Below, piece after piece: positions 17,343 to 25,020 of a DNA stretch of 64,000 nucleotides. The notes below the pieces were generated by a model. The model saw nothing but the letters and a program-made list of their open reading frames with translations. It had not been told where the DNA came from and did no database searches. Positions within the stretch are counted from its first letter, which is position 1. Each line of letters starts with the position of its first letter. Origin of the DNA: Lachnospiraceae bacterium (GTDB lineage Bacteria > Bacillota > Clostridia > Lachnospirales > Lachnospiraceae); the NCBI GenBank assembly GCA_022800815.1, contig JAAWRC010000006.1, positions 1 through 64,000 on the forward strand, written 5' to 3'. A program made the translations under genes and the position numbers.

Positions 17343-18497
17343 ATGCCAATCGTAAAAGCATCAGAGAACCGCGTAAAGACCGGCGTACATTTTATGCTGG
17401 GCAACTACGCACTTGTGGAAGGCGCCATCAGCGCCGGGTGTAATTTCTTCGGCGGATATCCCATTACTCCCGCCAATGAGATTTCGGAGAGGATGTCCCA
17501 GAGGCTGCCGGAGGTGGGAGGCAGGTTTGTACAGGGGGAGGATGAGCTCTTCTCCATTTTTGCCTGTACAGGAGCGTCCCTGGCCGGCGGCAAGGTCATG
17601 ACGGCCACGGCCAGCGCCGGCTTCAATTACATGCAGGAAGGGCTCGGCTATGCCTATACCATCGAGGCGCCCCTGGTGATCGCCGACGTGCAGCGGTGCC
17701 GCGGAGAAAATTATGCCAGCCAGGCGGACGTGTATCAGATGCGTTACGGCGCCAGCGGCGATTACGAGGCCATCGTGGTCTGTCCTTCCTCCGTCCAGGA
17801 GCTTTATGACTATACCATCTGGGCCTTTAATCTGGCCGAGGAGTACCGGAATCCGGTCATCATCATGTCGGAGACCACCATCGCCCTGATGCGGGAGCGG
17901 CTGGACATCCCGGAGGCATCCAAGATTGACCTGTATAACAGAAACTATACCTCTCTGTCGCCGGAGGAGTACATGCCTTTTGCGGCGCCGGAGTTTGGCT
18001 GTCCCGATGCGGCTCCCCTGGGCGCCGGCTACCAGACGATCTATTCCCTGAATCCCCATGACGAGAAGGGGAGCATCGACTGGGATCCGGAGGTGTTCGA
18101 CCGGTTATACAAGAGAGTCTGCGGGAAGGTGAAGGAGAATGCGGACAAGATCTGCCGGACGGAGCGGATTTTGATGGACGATGCGGAATATGCGCTGATC
18201 GCCTATGGGAGCGAGGTGCGTCCGGCCATCGAGGCGGCGGAGCTTGCCAGGGAGTGCGGGATCAAGGCGGGCGTACTCAAGCTTTGCAACGTGTGGCCCG
18301 TTCCGGAGAAGGCCATCTCGGAGGTGTCGAGAGAGGTGAAAGGCATCTTTGCGGTGGAGATGAACATGGGCAAGTATGTGAATGAGATCGCGAGGGCGGC
18401 GGCGGGCCGGTGTCCAGTGGTTCCCATCACCAAGAATCTTGGCCTGGTACATACCGGCTACGAGATCTTTGAAGATATGAAAAAGGGGGTTAAGTAA
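17343..18497 (+). CDS. korA: 2-oxoacid:ferredoxin oxidoreductase, alpha subunit
   Basis: The 384 residues match the alpha subunit of 2-oxoglutarate/2-oxoacid:ferredoxin oxidoreductases. The pyrimidine-binding domain contains GCNFFGGYPITPANEISE and GKVMTATASAGFNYMQEGLG. The transketolase C-like domain begins near 265 (ALIAYGSEVRPAIEAAELA). With the beta, gamma and ferredoxin-like subunits below, it should convert a 2-oxoacid and CoA to acyl-CoA, CO2 and reduced ferredoxin. Substrate choice among 2-oxoglutarate, branched or aromatic 2-oxoacids cannot be read from the sequence. First gene of the operon; korB begins one base after its stop. Confidence 0.92.
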   Translation: MPIVKASENRVKTGVHFMLGNYALVEGAISAGCNFFGGYPITPANEISERMSQRLPEVGGRFVQGEDELFSIFACTGASLAGGKVMTATASAGFNYMQEGLGYAYTIEAPLVIADVQRCRGENYASQADVYQMRYGASGDYEAIVVCPSSVQELYDYTIWAFNLAEEYRNPVIIMSETTIALMRERLDIPEASKIDLYNRNYTSLSPEEYMPFAAPEFGCPDAAPLGAGYQTIYSLNPHDEKGSIDWDPEVFDRLYKRVCGKVKENADKICRTERILMDDAEYALIAYGSEVRPAIEAAELARECGIKAGVLKLCNVWPVPEKAISEVSREVKGIFAVEMNMGKYVNEIARAAAGRCPVVPITKNLGLVHTGYEIFEDMKKGVK

Positions 18498-18498
18498 G

Positions 18499-19308
18499 AT
18501 GAGTGAACTGAAAATCAATCCCAGAAGAAAATATTTGAGACCGGAGAAGCTTCCGCACTTTTTCTGCTCCGGCTGCGGCTGCGGCCAGGTGCTCAACTAC
18601 TATATGCAGGCGCTTGAGGAGCTTGACATGGATCCCAGGAAGATGGTCCATGTGGCGGGCGTGGGCTGCACGGCCAGAATCCCGGTCTACATCAAGACGG
18701 ACATGTTCCACGGCGTCCACGGAAGGACCCTGGCCTGGGCCACCGGCGTGAAGATGATGCAGCCGGATACGCCCGTGGTGATCTTTGCCGGTGACGGCGA
18801 CGTGGCTTCCATCGGCGGCAACCACCTGATCCATGCGGCCAGAAGGAACCTGGACGTGACGGTGGTCATGGTCAACAACATGAATTTCGCCATGACGGGG
18901 GGACAGGTGGCTCCCACCACGCCGGAGAAGGCGAGGACCATGACGACTCCCTACGGCAGCGCGGAACCCAGGTTCGACGTGTGCGCCCTGGCTCAGGCGG
19001 CGGGCGCCACCCACGTGGAGCGCTGGACCACGGCTCAGCCGATCCAGTGTAAGAAGGCCATGGAGCGGGCCCTCACCCATAAAGGGTTCTCCCTGATCGA
19101 GATCGTTTCCCAGTGTCCGACCCATTTCGGCCGCTATGCCTTGAAGACCGGTGATCCTAATGCGGTGATCGCCTGGATCAAGGAGCACACTTATACGGAT
19201 GCCCAGGCGAAGAAGATGAGTCCGGAGGAGATGGAAGGCAAGCTTCGCTGCGGCGAATACATCCGTGTGGAAAAGCCCGTCTACGAGGGCACCAACGAGT
19301 TAATGTGA
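18499..19308 (+). CDS. korB: 2-oxoacid:ferredoxin oxidoreductase, beta (TPP) subunit
   Basis: The 269 residues carry the thiamine-diphosphate binding region: FAGDGDVASIGGNHLIHAARRN followed by VNNMNFAMTGGQVAPTTP. An N-terminal CSGCGCGQ provides the CxxC pair normally seen at this place in beta subunits. It forms the catalytic half of the oxidoreductase with KorA. Length is normal for the family. It is tightly packed between korA and korC, each with its own GGAGG-type ribosome-binding site. Confidence 0.92.
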   Translation: MSELKINPRRKYLRPEKLPHFFCSGCGCGQVLNYYMQALEELDMDPRKMVHVAGVGCTARIPVYIKTDMFHGVHGRTLAWATGVKMMQPDTPVVIFAGDGDVASIGGNHLIHAARRNLDVTVVMVNNMNFAMTGGQVAPTTPEKARTMTTPYGSAEPRFDVCALAQAAGATHVERWTTAQPIQCKKAMERALTHKGFSLIEIVSQCPTHFGRYALKTGDPNAVIAWIKEHTYTDAQAKKMSPEEMEGKLRCGEYIRVEKPVYEGTNELM

Positions 19309-19321
19309 GGAGGAGAAGGAA

Positions 19322-19879
19322 ATGATTACATATCCCCAGAGAGTTACCTTATGCGGGTTCGGCGGGCAGGGAATCATTTTGTCTGCCGTGATTTTAGGGA
19401 CGACTGCCGTGACCAAGGGCAATCTGTATGCGGTTCAGACCCAGTCCTACGGCTCGGAGGCCCGGGGCGGCCAGTGCCAGGCGGAGTTGATTATTGACAG
19501 GAAGGTCATCAATTCTCCGGTGGCGGAGAAGAAGAACCTGCTTGTGGCCATGTTCCAGACGGCCTATGAGAAATACATTCCCACTTTGGAGGAGGACGGT
19601 GTTTTGGTGATTGATCCCGGTCTGGTGACGAAGATTACCCGTCCCATCGCCCACACTTTTGAGGTTCCGGCCACCCAGATCGCGGTGGATCTCGGCAACC
19701 GCATGGCGGCCAACATGGTCATGCTGGGCTTCTTAAGCGAGGCCCTTGGGCTGATCGGCCACCAGGACCTTCTGGACGTGGTGAAGGACAATGTGAATCC
19801 CAGGTTTGTGGAGCTCAACTTTAAGGCGGCGGAAGCGGGAGCCGCTTATGCGAAAGAGCACAACTTATATTTCAGGTAA
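19322..19879 (+). CDS. korC: 2-oxoacid:ferredoxin oxidoreductase, gamma subunit
   Basis: The 185 residues are a typical gamma subunit: GFGGQGIILSAVILG near 11-25 and QTQSYGSEARGGQCQAELI near 44-62. These subunits complete the CoA-handling part of the complex. The start follows GGAGGAGAAGGA. Its stop codon lies inside the left end of repeat element A, so the element may have altered the last codons or arrived exactly at the gene end. Confidence 0.92.
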   Translation: MITYPQRVTLCGFGGQGIILSAVILGTTAVTKGNLYAVQTQSYGSEARGGQCQAELIIDRKVINSPVAEKKNLLVAMFQTAYEKYIPTLEEDGVLVIDPGLVTKITRPIAHTFEVPATQIAVDLGNRMAANMVMLGFLSEALGLIGHQDLLDVVKDNVNPRFVELNFKAAEAGAAYAKEHNLYFR

Positions 19880-20086
19880 TTGCGAAACCGCAAAAATTTG
19901 TCGGATATTCTGACAATATTTCCGGGAGAAGCCCTCTGCGCCATGGAAGCAAGACCAGGGAAGGCAGGAGGGACGAATCCCGAGTGCCTTCTGTGGTTCT
20001 GGGCTTGCTGGAATGGTTGGCGCTGCAGGCCTCGAACGGACATATTGACAGAATATCCCTTCAATTCCACGTTTTGTAATTACCTG
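19873..20086 (+). repeat. Intergenic inverted-repeat element (copy A, 214 bp)
   Basis: The left end CAGGTAATTGCGAAAC (19873-19888) and right end GTTTTGTAATTACCTG (20071-20086) are inverted repeats matching at 14 of 16 positions. The 30 or so bases after the left end (CAAAAAT...ATTCTGAC...AAGCCCT) align with the element at 38311-38414. It sits between korC and sucC in what is otherwise one operon. No coding capacity. Confidence 0.7.
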
Positions 20087-20112
20087 ATACTACTTATATT
20101 AAAGGAGAGACC

Positions 20113-21252
20113 ATGAATCTATTTGAATATGAAGGAAAGGCCCTGATGCGGGAGTATGGGATTCCTGTGCCTGAGAGCCATCTGATCGTCTCGGAGGGGG
20201 AAGCGGCCCCCATGGCGTTTCCGTTTGTACTTAAAGCCCAGGTTATGACCGGGGGAAGAGGCAAGGCCGGCGGCGTCAAGGTCTGTGAGAATGAGGCGGA
20301 TTATGAGAAGTATGCCCATGACATTCTGAATATGGAGATCAAGGGCCACAGGGTCCACGGGCTTTTGGCGGAGCAGATGATGAAGGCGGAGAAAGAGCTT
20401 TACCTTTCGATCACTCTGCAGGGCGTGGCGAAGCCGACCCTCATCGCCAGCCGCATGGGCGGAATGGACATCGAGACGGTGTCGAAGGAGAACCCGGAGG
20501 AGATCGTGAAGCTGGAGATCGATCCTTTCACCGGACTTAAGGGATATCAACTGAAATACCTGGCGAAGAAGCTTGGGGTGGAGGACAAACAGGACCTGTT
20601 CGAGATGGTGAAGAAGGTGCAGGACGCCTTCTTTAAAGCCGGGGCCCTTCTGGTGGAGATCAATCCCCTGGGGCTGGTGGACGGGAAGCTTGTGGCCATG
20701 GATTCCAAATTCGTGATCGACGGCCACGCCCGCCATATGCAGGGGAAGCTTTCTGAGCTGGAGGAGGCCAGGGAGAAACTTCATGCCTATAAGGCCCCCG
20801 AAAAAGAGGCGACCACCATCACTTACGTGCCCCTGGACGGAGATCTGGGGCTGATCTCCGACGGGGCGGGGACCGGCATGCTGACGCTGGATCTGTTAAA
20901 TGACGCCGGAGGCCATGTGGCAAGCTTCTGCGAGCTTGGCGGAATGACCACGGAGGAGGTCATGTACCGGGCCATGGACCTGACCCTCACGGGACATCCG
21001 GAGGTGAAGGGCGTCATCATCGTGCTGATCGGCGGCTTTAACCGCATGGACAACATGGCCCTCGGCATCACCAAGTATGTGAAGGAACACGACGTGAAGA
21101 TTCCCATTTTCACCAGGATGTGCGGCACCATGGAGGAAGTGGGGCTTGAGACCATGAAGGAGGCGGGAATGCCCACCTACAACATTCTGGTCGACACGGT
21201 GAAGGAATTTGTCCGCACGGTGGAAGGAGGTGCAGGGGAATGTCAATCCTGA
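20113..21252 (+). CDS. sucC: Succinate-CoA ligase (ADP-forming) beta subunit-like
   Basis: The 379 residues have the ATP-grasp layout of SucC: MNLFEYEGKALMREYGIPVP at the start, LKAQVMTGGRGKAGGVK near 37, VEINPLGL near 180, and the C-terminal CoA-ligase domain with FCELGGMTTEEV. With SucD it should interconvert acyl-CoA plus ADP and phosphate with the acid, CoA and ATP. Placement inside the kor operon suggests its substrate is the acyl-CoA made by Kor, which may be succinyl-CoA or a related acyl-CoA. It ends 13 bases inside sucD, implying translational coupling. Confidence 0.92.
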   Translation: MNLFEYEGKALMREYGIPVPESHLIVSEGEAAPMAFPFVLKAQVMTGGRGKAGGVKVCENEADYEKYAHDILNMEIKGHRVHGLLAEQMMKAEKELYLSITLQGVAKPTLIASRMGGMDIETVSKENPEEIVKLEIDPFTGLKGYQLKYLAKKLGVEDKQDLFEMVKKVQDAFFKAGALLVEINPLGLVDGKLVAMDSKFVIDGHARHMQGKLSELEEAREKLHAYKAPEKEATTITYVPLDGDLGLISDGAGTGMLTLDLLNDAGGHVASFCELGGMTTEEVMYRAMDLTLTGHPEVKGVIIVLIGGFNRMDNMALGITKYVKEHDVKIPIFTRMCGTMEEVGLETMKEAGMPTYNILVDTVKEFVRTVEGGAGECQS

Positions 21253-22106
21253 TCAACAAGGATTCGAAAGTATTGGTTCAGGCCATCACGGGGAAATCCG
21301 GTTCCCTGCAGACAAAGGTCATGCTGGAGGCGGGCACCAACATCGTGGCCGGAGTGACGCCCGGAAAGGGCGGGCAGGAGGTCCACGGAGTGCCGGTCTA
21401 CGATTACATTTCCGAGGCCAAGGCGGCTCATGACTTTGACACGGTCATCTGCTTCGTGCCCCCGGCCGGGGCCAAGGATTCCTGTTTCGAGGCCATCGAC
21501 TCCGGAATCAAGGTGCTGGTCCTCACCACGGAGGAGATCGCCCTCCACGACGTGGTGGAGATCATCGCCTATGCGAAGGCTCATGACACAATCCTGGTGG
21601 GACCCGGCTGCGCCGGAGTGATCGCCCCCGGCGTCTGCAAGGTGGGTGCGCACCCGGTGCGGTTCTTTACAAAAGGCCGCGTGGGCGTGGTGTCCAAGAG
21701 CGGCGCCCTTTCCTATGAGATCGGTAAGACCCTGACGGATGCGGGGATCGGGCAGTCCGGCGTGGTCGCCATCGGCGGAGGCCCCATCTGGGGCTTTACC
21801 CAGAAGGACGCAGTGGCCCTCTATGAGAAGGATCCGGACACGGACGTGATCGTGCTCCTGGGCGAGATCGGCGGCGGCTCCGAGGAGGATGCGGCGGCTT
21901 ATATCAAAGAGCACGTGACGAAGCCAGTGGTCTCCCTGATCGTGGGGCGCAACGCCCCCCAGGGGAAGAGCCTGGGCCATGCGGGAGCCATCGTCAGCGG
22001 GAACGTGGGCACGGCAAAGACGAAAATCGCAGCTCTTCAGGATGCGGGAGTCCATGTGGTAAAAAATCCGGTGGAGATGGTGGAAACCATACGGACATTA
22101 TTATAG
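21240..22106 (+). CDS. sucD: Succinate-CoA ligase alpha subunit-like
   Basis: The 288 residues match SucD in length and motifs: VQAITGKSGSLQTK in the CoA-binding Rossmann domain, GPGCAGVIAPGVCKVG (usually GPNCPG), and the phosphohistidine loop KSLGHAGAIVSG with His247. The Cys-Ala in GPGCAG differs from the common NCPG and could reflect a changed acyl-CoA preference; that is inference. The start follows GGAGGTGCAGGGGA within the end of sucC. Confidence 0.92.
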   Translation: MSILINKDSKVLVQAITGKSGSLQTKVMLEAGTNIVAGVTPGKGGQEVHGVPVYDYISEAKAAHDFDTVICFVPPAGAKDSCFEAIDSGIKVLVLTTEEIALHDVVEIIAYAKAHDTILVGPGCAGVIAPGVCKVGAHPVRFFTKGRVGVVSKSGALSYEIGKTLTDAGIGQSGVVAIGGGPIWGFTQKDAVALYEKDPDTDVIVLLGEIGGGSEEDAAAYIKEHVTKPVVSLIVGRNAPQGKSLGHAGAIVSGNVGTAKTKIAALQDAGVHVVKNPVEMVETIRTLL

Positions 22107-22154
22107 AACGGTGCGGGCGGCAGGCCGTCCGGTACAGAAAGAGAGGAATGGATC

Positions 22155-22352
22155 GTGGCAGTATATATTGACAAGGAGCTCTGCAAGAGCTGTAAGATCT
22201 GCATGAGCATCTGTCCGAAAAATGTGTTTGAGATCACCAATCATGTGAATAAGAAAGGATATAATTACGTGGAGGCGGCCAGAGAAGAGGACTGCGTGAA
22301 GTGCGGCCAGTGTGAAACCTCCTGCCCTGATTTTGTGATTCATGTGGAATAG
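22155..22352 (+). CDS. korD: 2[4Fe-4S] ferredoxin-like subunit of the Kor complex
   Basis: A 65-residue GTG-start protein with two cluster motifs, CKSCKICMSICP and CVKCGQCETSCP. It matches the small delta subunit (KorD/VorD) that passes electrons from 2-oxoacid oxidoreductases to ferredoxin. In many genomes this gene is next to korA; here it lies after sucD, at the end of the operon, which ties sucCD firmly to the Kor unit. A long imperfect palindrome starts 12 bases after the stop. Confidence 0.9.
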   Translation: MAVYIDKELCKSCKICMSICPKNVFEITNHVNKKGYNYVEAAREEDCVKCGQCETSCPDFVIHVE

Positions 22353-22364
22353 GTTTTGGGTTCC

Positions 22365-22570
22365 TGCATTTTCATGTTAACAGGAAATACGGAAGAAAAT
22401 CGGTTCTTTTCACGCCGAAACACGCTTCCGCTCTTGAAAGCTCGTAGCGGTACATAAGAGCCTTCCTTCGCTTAGGCTTGGAACGCTCTAAGTACCGACG
22501 GCTTTCAAATGGTTTCGGCTTAGAAAAAACCGCTTTTCTTCCTGGGTTTTCTGTTAGAATGTAAAATGCA
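22365..22570. repeat. Long imperfect palindrome (about 206 bp)
   Basis: The left arm from TGCATTTTCATGTTAACAG and the right arm, read in reverse complement from TGCATTTTACATTCTAACAG, align over almost their whole length with small gaps. The centre lies near 22467, where GGTAC...GTACC pair. It would fold into one long rod in RNA and DNA. It ends the kor-suc unit and may act as terminator, but its size suggests a MITE-like insert. Its ends differ from the CAGGTAATTGCGAAAC family. Confidence 0.75.
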
Positions 22571-22591
22571 AAAATTCAAGAGAAGAGTTCC

Positions 22592-22620
22592 TTGAATAGT
22601 TTCTGGAAAACGGTTATACT
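22592..22620 (+). promoter_or_regulatory. Promoter of the racemase-aminotransferase operon
   Basis: TTGAAT, a 17-nt spacer and TATACT, starting 21 bases after the long palindrome and leaving a leader of about 70 nt. Confidence 0.7.
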
Positions 22621-22698
22621 GGGAACTGATTCTTCTGGACAGAGAGGAAACTGTCCGGAAAAACGCAGAAGATAAGAAATTCGGGGAGGAATTGCATC

Positions 22699-23400
22699 AT
22701 GAAGAAAACCATCGGCATTGTGGGCGGCATGGGGCCCCTGGCTACCTGCGACTTATTCCGCAAGATTGTGGAAGTGACCGACGCAAAGAGCGATCAGGAA
22801 CATGTGAGAGTCTGCATCGATAACAACACGGAGATCTCGGACCGGACGGCTGCCATTTTGTCGGGCGGGCCGGACCCGGTCCCGGAGATGGTGAAAAGCG
22901 CCGTCAGGCTTCAGGGAATGGGAGCCGACGTGCTCATCATGCCCTGCAACACGGCCCATTATTTTTATGACCGGCTGGTCCCCTTTGTGGATACCCCCTT
23001 CCTCAACATGATTGAGGAGACTGCGAAGGAGATCAGGCAGAAGGGAATGAAAAAGGTCGGGCTTTTGGCCACGGACGGGACCTGCCAGTCCGGGGTCTAT
23101 AAGAAGGTGTTTGACGCCATGGGAATCGAGACGTGCATGCCCTCCCCTGCGAGGCAGAGGTCCGTGATGGACGTGATCTATAAGGGGGTGAAGGCCGGAA
23201 ATCTGTCCATCGATCTCACCGGGTTTTACGAGGCGATGGAGGAGCTTTTTGCGGACGGAGCGGAGACGCTGGTCCTTGGCTGCACGGAGCTTCCGGTGGC
23301 ATTCGACCTGTTTCAAATTGAGAAGCCGAACATTGACCCTACCCTTGTGCTGGCCAAAGCCGCCGTGCGGTTCGTGGGTGCGAGGGTGAAGGGGGATTAA
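22699..23400 (+). CDS. Aspartate/glutamate racemase family protein
   Basis: The 233 residues have the two-domain racemase pattern with a catalytic Cys in each half: MPCNTAHYFYD near 80 and LGCTELPVAF near 193. The start GIVGGMGPLATCDLF is typical of the YgeA/RacX/aspartate racemase branch. It would interconvert L- and D-forms of aspartate, glutamate or other amino acids without a cofactor. It is followed after 11 bases by an aminotransferase gene, which fits use of D-amino acids as a feed for transamination. Confidence 0.88.
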   Translation: MKKTIGIVGGMGPLATCDLFRKIVEVTDAKSDQEHVRVCIDNNTEISDRTAAILSGGPDPVPEMVKSAVRLQGMGADVLIMPCNTAHYFYDRLVPFVDTPFLNMIEETAKEIRQKGMKKVGLLATDGTCQSGVYKKVFDAMGIETCMPSPARQRSVMDVIYKGVKAGNLSIDLTGFYEAMEELFADGAETLVLGCTELPVAFDLFQIEKPNIDPTLVLAKAAVRFVGARVKGD

Positions 23401-23411
23401 GGAGGACGACT

Positions 23412-24596
23412 ATGTTAAGTAACATTGTGAAGAATATTACCCCTTCCGCCACCTGCGAGCTGGAAGGCGTCGTGGCCGACATGAAGGCCGCCGGCGTGGA
23501 CGTAATTGGTTTAAATGCGGGGGAGCCGGATTTTGACACGCCGGAGAACATCCGGAACGCCTGCAAAAAGGCGCTGGACGAGGGAAAGACCAGGTACGTC
23601 AACGTGCCCGGGATCGCAGCGCTCAGGGAAGCCATCTGCGAAAAGCTTAAGAGGGATAACCATGTAGAATATGCGCCGTCTCAGATCTGCGTATCCACCG
23701 GGGCGAAGCAGGCCCTCAACAATGCGGTCATGGCCGTGGTCAATGCGGGGGACGAGGTCATCATCCCCATGCCCGGCTGGGTGAGCTACGTGGAGATCGT
23801 CAAGCTGGTGGGCGGCGTGCCGGTGTGCGTGGACACGAAGGAGGATTTCCAGCTGGACCTTGCGGCCGTCGAGAAGGCCATCACGCCGAAGACGGCGGCC
23901 ATCATGATCAATACCCCCAACAATCCCACCGGTGCGGTTTACACCAGGGAGAGCCTGGAAAAGCTGGCCGAGCTGGCCGTGAAGCATGACTTCTACATTA
24001 TCTCTGACGAGGTGTATGAGAAGTTAATTTACAACGGAAAGGTCCATGAGTGCGTGGCTTCCTTCTCTGAGGACGCCTACAATCATACCATTCTCATCAA
24101 CGGCATGTCCAAGGCCTTTGCCATGACCGGTTGGAGATGCGGGTATGCGGCGGCTCCGGCGGAGATCGCTGCGGGCATCAATGCCATTCAGGGGCACACC
24201 ACCTCCAACGGCACCACCTTTGTCCAGTGGGCTTCCCTGGAGGCGCTAAAGCATAACGACGGGACCATCAAGGAGATGGTGGCGGAGTACGCAAAGAGGA
24301 AGGACTATACCTATGGCCGTTTGACTGCCATGGAGGGAATCACCTGCGCCAACGTGGACGGGGCCTTCTATCTGCTCCCCGACGTGAGCCATTATTTCGG
24401 AAAGAAACATGACGGGAAGGAAATCAAGGATTCCTTTGATTTTTGCAGCTACATTCTGGAGGACGCCCATGTGGCCATCGTGCCCGGAGGAGCCTTCAAT
24501 GCGCCGAAATGCGTCCGTATCGCCTACACCAATTCCATGGAAAAGATTGTGGAGGGGCTGGACCGGATCGAGAAGGCGCTCTCGAAGCTGGGATAA
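23412..24596 (+). CDS. Class I PLP-dependent aminotransferase (AspB-like)
   Basis: The 394 residues are a standard fold-type I aminotransferase of the AAT-I gamma type: CVSTGAKQALNNAV near 95, INTPNNPTGAVY near 170, SDEVYEKLIY near 202, the PLP lysine in NGMSKAFAMTGWRCGY near 237, and a C-terminal Arg region in NAPKCVRIAYTNS. It likely uses aspartate or a broad set of amino acids with 2-oxoglutarate. In this cluster it could supply the 2-oxoacids for Kor. Start set by AAGGAGGA; same operon as the racemase. Confidence 0.92.
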   Translation: MLSNIVKNITPSATCELEGVVADMKAAGVDVIGLNAGEPDFDTPENIRNACKKALDEGKTRYVNVPGIAALREAICEKLKRDNHVEYAPSQICVSTGAKQALNNAVMAVVNAGDEVIIPMPGWVSYVEIVKLVGGVPVCVDTKEDFQLDLAAVEKAITPKTAAIMINTPNNPTGAVYTRESLEKLAELAVKHDFYIISDEVYEKLIYNGKVHECVASFSEDAYNHTILINGMSKAFAMTGWRCGYAAAPAEIAAGINAIQGHTTSNGTTFVQWASLEALKHNDGTIKEMVAEYAKRKDYTYGRLTAMEGITCANVDGAFYLLPDVSHYFGKKHDGKEIKDSFDFCSYILEDAHVAIVPGGAFNAPKCVRIAYTNSMEKIVEGLDRIEKALSKLG

Positions 24597-24626
24597 GAAA
24601 AACGGCAAAGCGGCATATAAAAACAA

Positions 24627-24668
24627 CAGAAGCATGCCTGCATCCAGGTGTGCTTCTGCTGCCTGTTT
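24627..24668 (+). terminator. Hairpin terminator after the aminotransferase gene
   Basis: CAGAAGCATGCCT (24627-24639) pairs with AGGTGTGCTTCTG (24646-24658), with two wobble pairs, followed by a T-rich stretch. Confidence 0.6.
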
Positions 24669-24691
24669 TGTTCTGCGCTTGCCGCAAAAGT

Positions 24692-24856
24692 TCAAAATTC
24701 GAGATCTGAGTAATCAATGCCGAAACTTGCCAATTTTACTTTTGCGACCTTGATCTGGTAATTGAGTTCTTTATTTTCACCTGTTTCATGGGCCTTGATT
24801 CTCATTAAATCGACATATCTGTTAGTGGCGACTTCTTTTTGTCCTTCTAACGACAT
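24692..24856 (-). CDS. Small hypothetical protein (54 residues)
   Basis: From the inner ATG (MSLEGQKEVATNRYVDLMRIK) the frame gives 54 charged, helical residues ending KLASFGIDYSDLEF. I do not recognise a family. Support for a real gene: an extended -10 promoter correctly placed about 50 nt upstream, a sensible small-protein composition, and base use much richer in A+T than the neighbours. The ribosome-binding site is weak (GCAGGTG). The A+T richness suggests acquisition separate from the surrounding genes. Confidence 0.5.
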   Translation of the reverse strand: MSLEGQKEVATNRYVDLMRIKAHETGENKELNYQIKVAKVKLASFGIDYSDLEF

Positions 24857-24905
24857 ATCAACACCTGCATTCCTTGCTGGTGAGTACACTTGCTTCCACA
24901 ATGCA

Positions 24906-24914
24906 AGTATAACA
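24906..24914 (-). promoter_or_regulatory. Extended -10 promoter for the small minus-strand gene
   Basis: On the minus strand TGTTATACT stands about 50 nt before the ATG at 24856. Confidence 0.45.
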
Positions 24915-25020
24915 GAAGAGGGGGAGGGTGTAAAGTCTGTAAAATTTATAAGCGGAAAGCGACCGGCTGCAAAGTTTAAGGCATGACCGGTATCTTTTGC
25001 GGAAAGGTGGCTGGATAAGT

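Noticed and set aside
22365-22570. tRNA or other classical structured RNA gene in the long palindrome
   Set aside because: No cloverleaf, no GTTC-type arm and no CCA end; the structure is one long rod.
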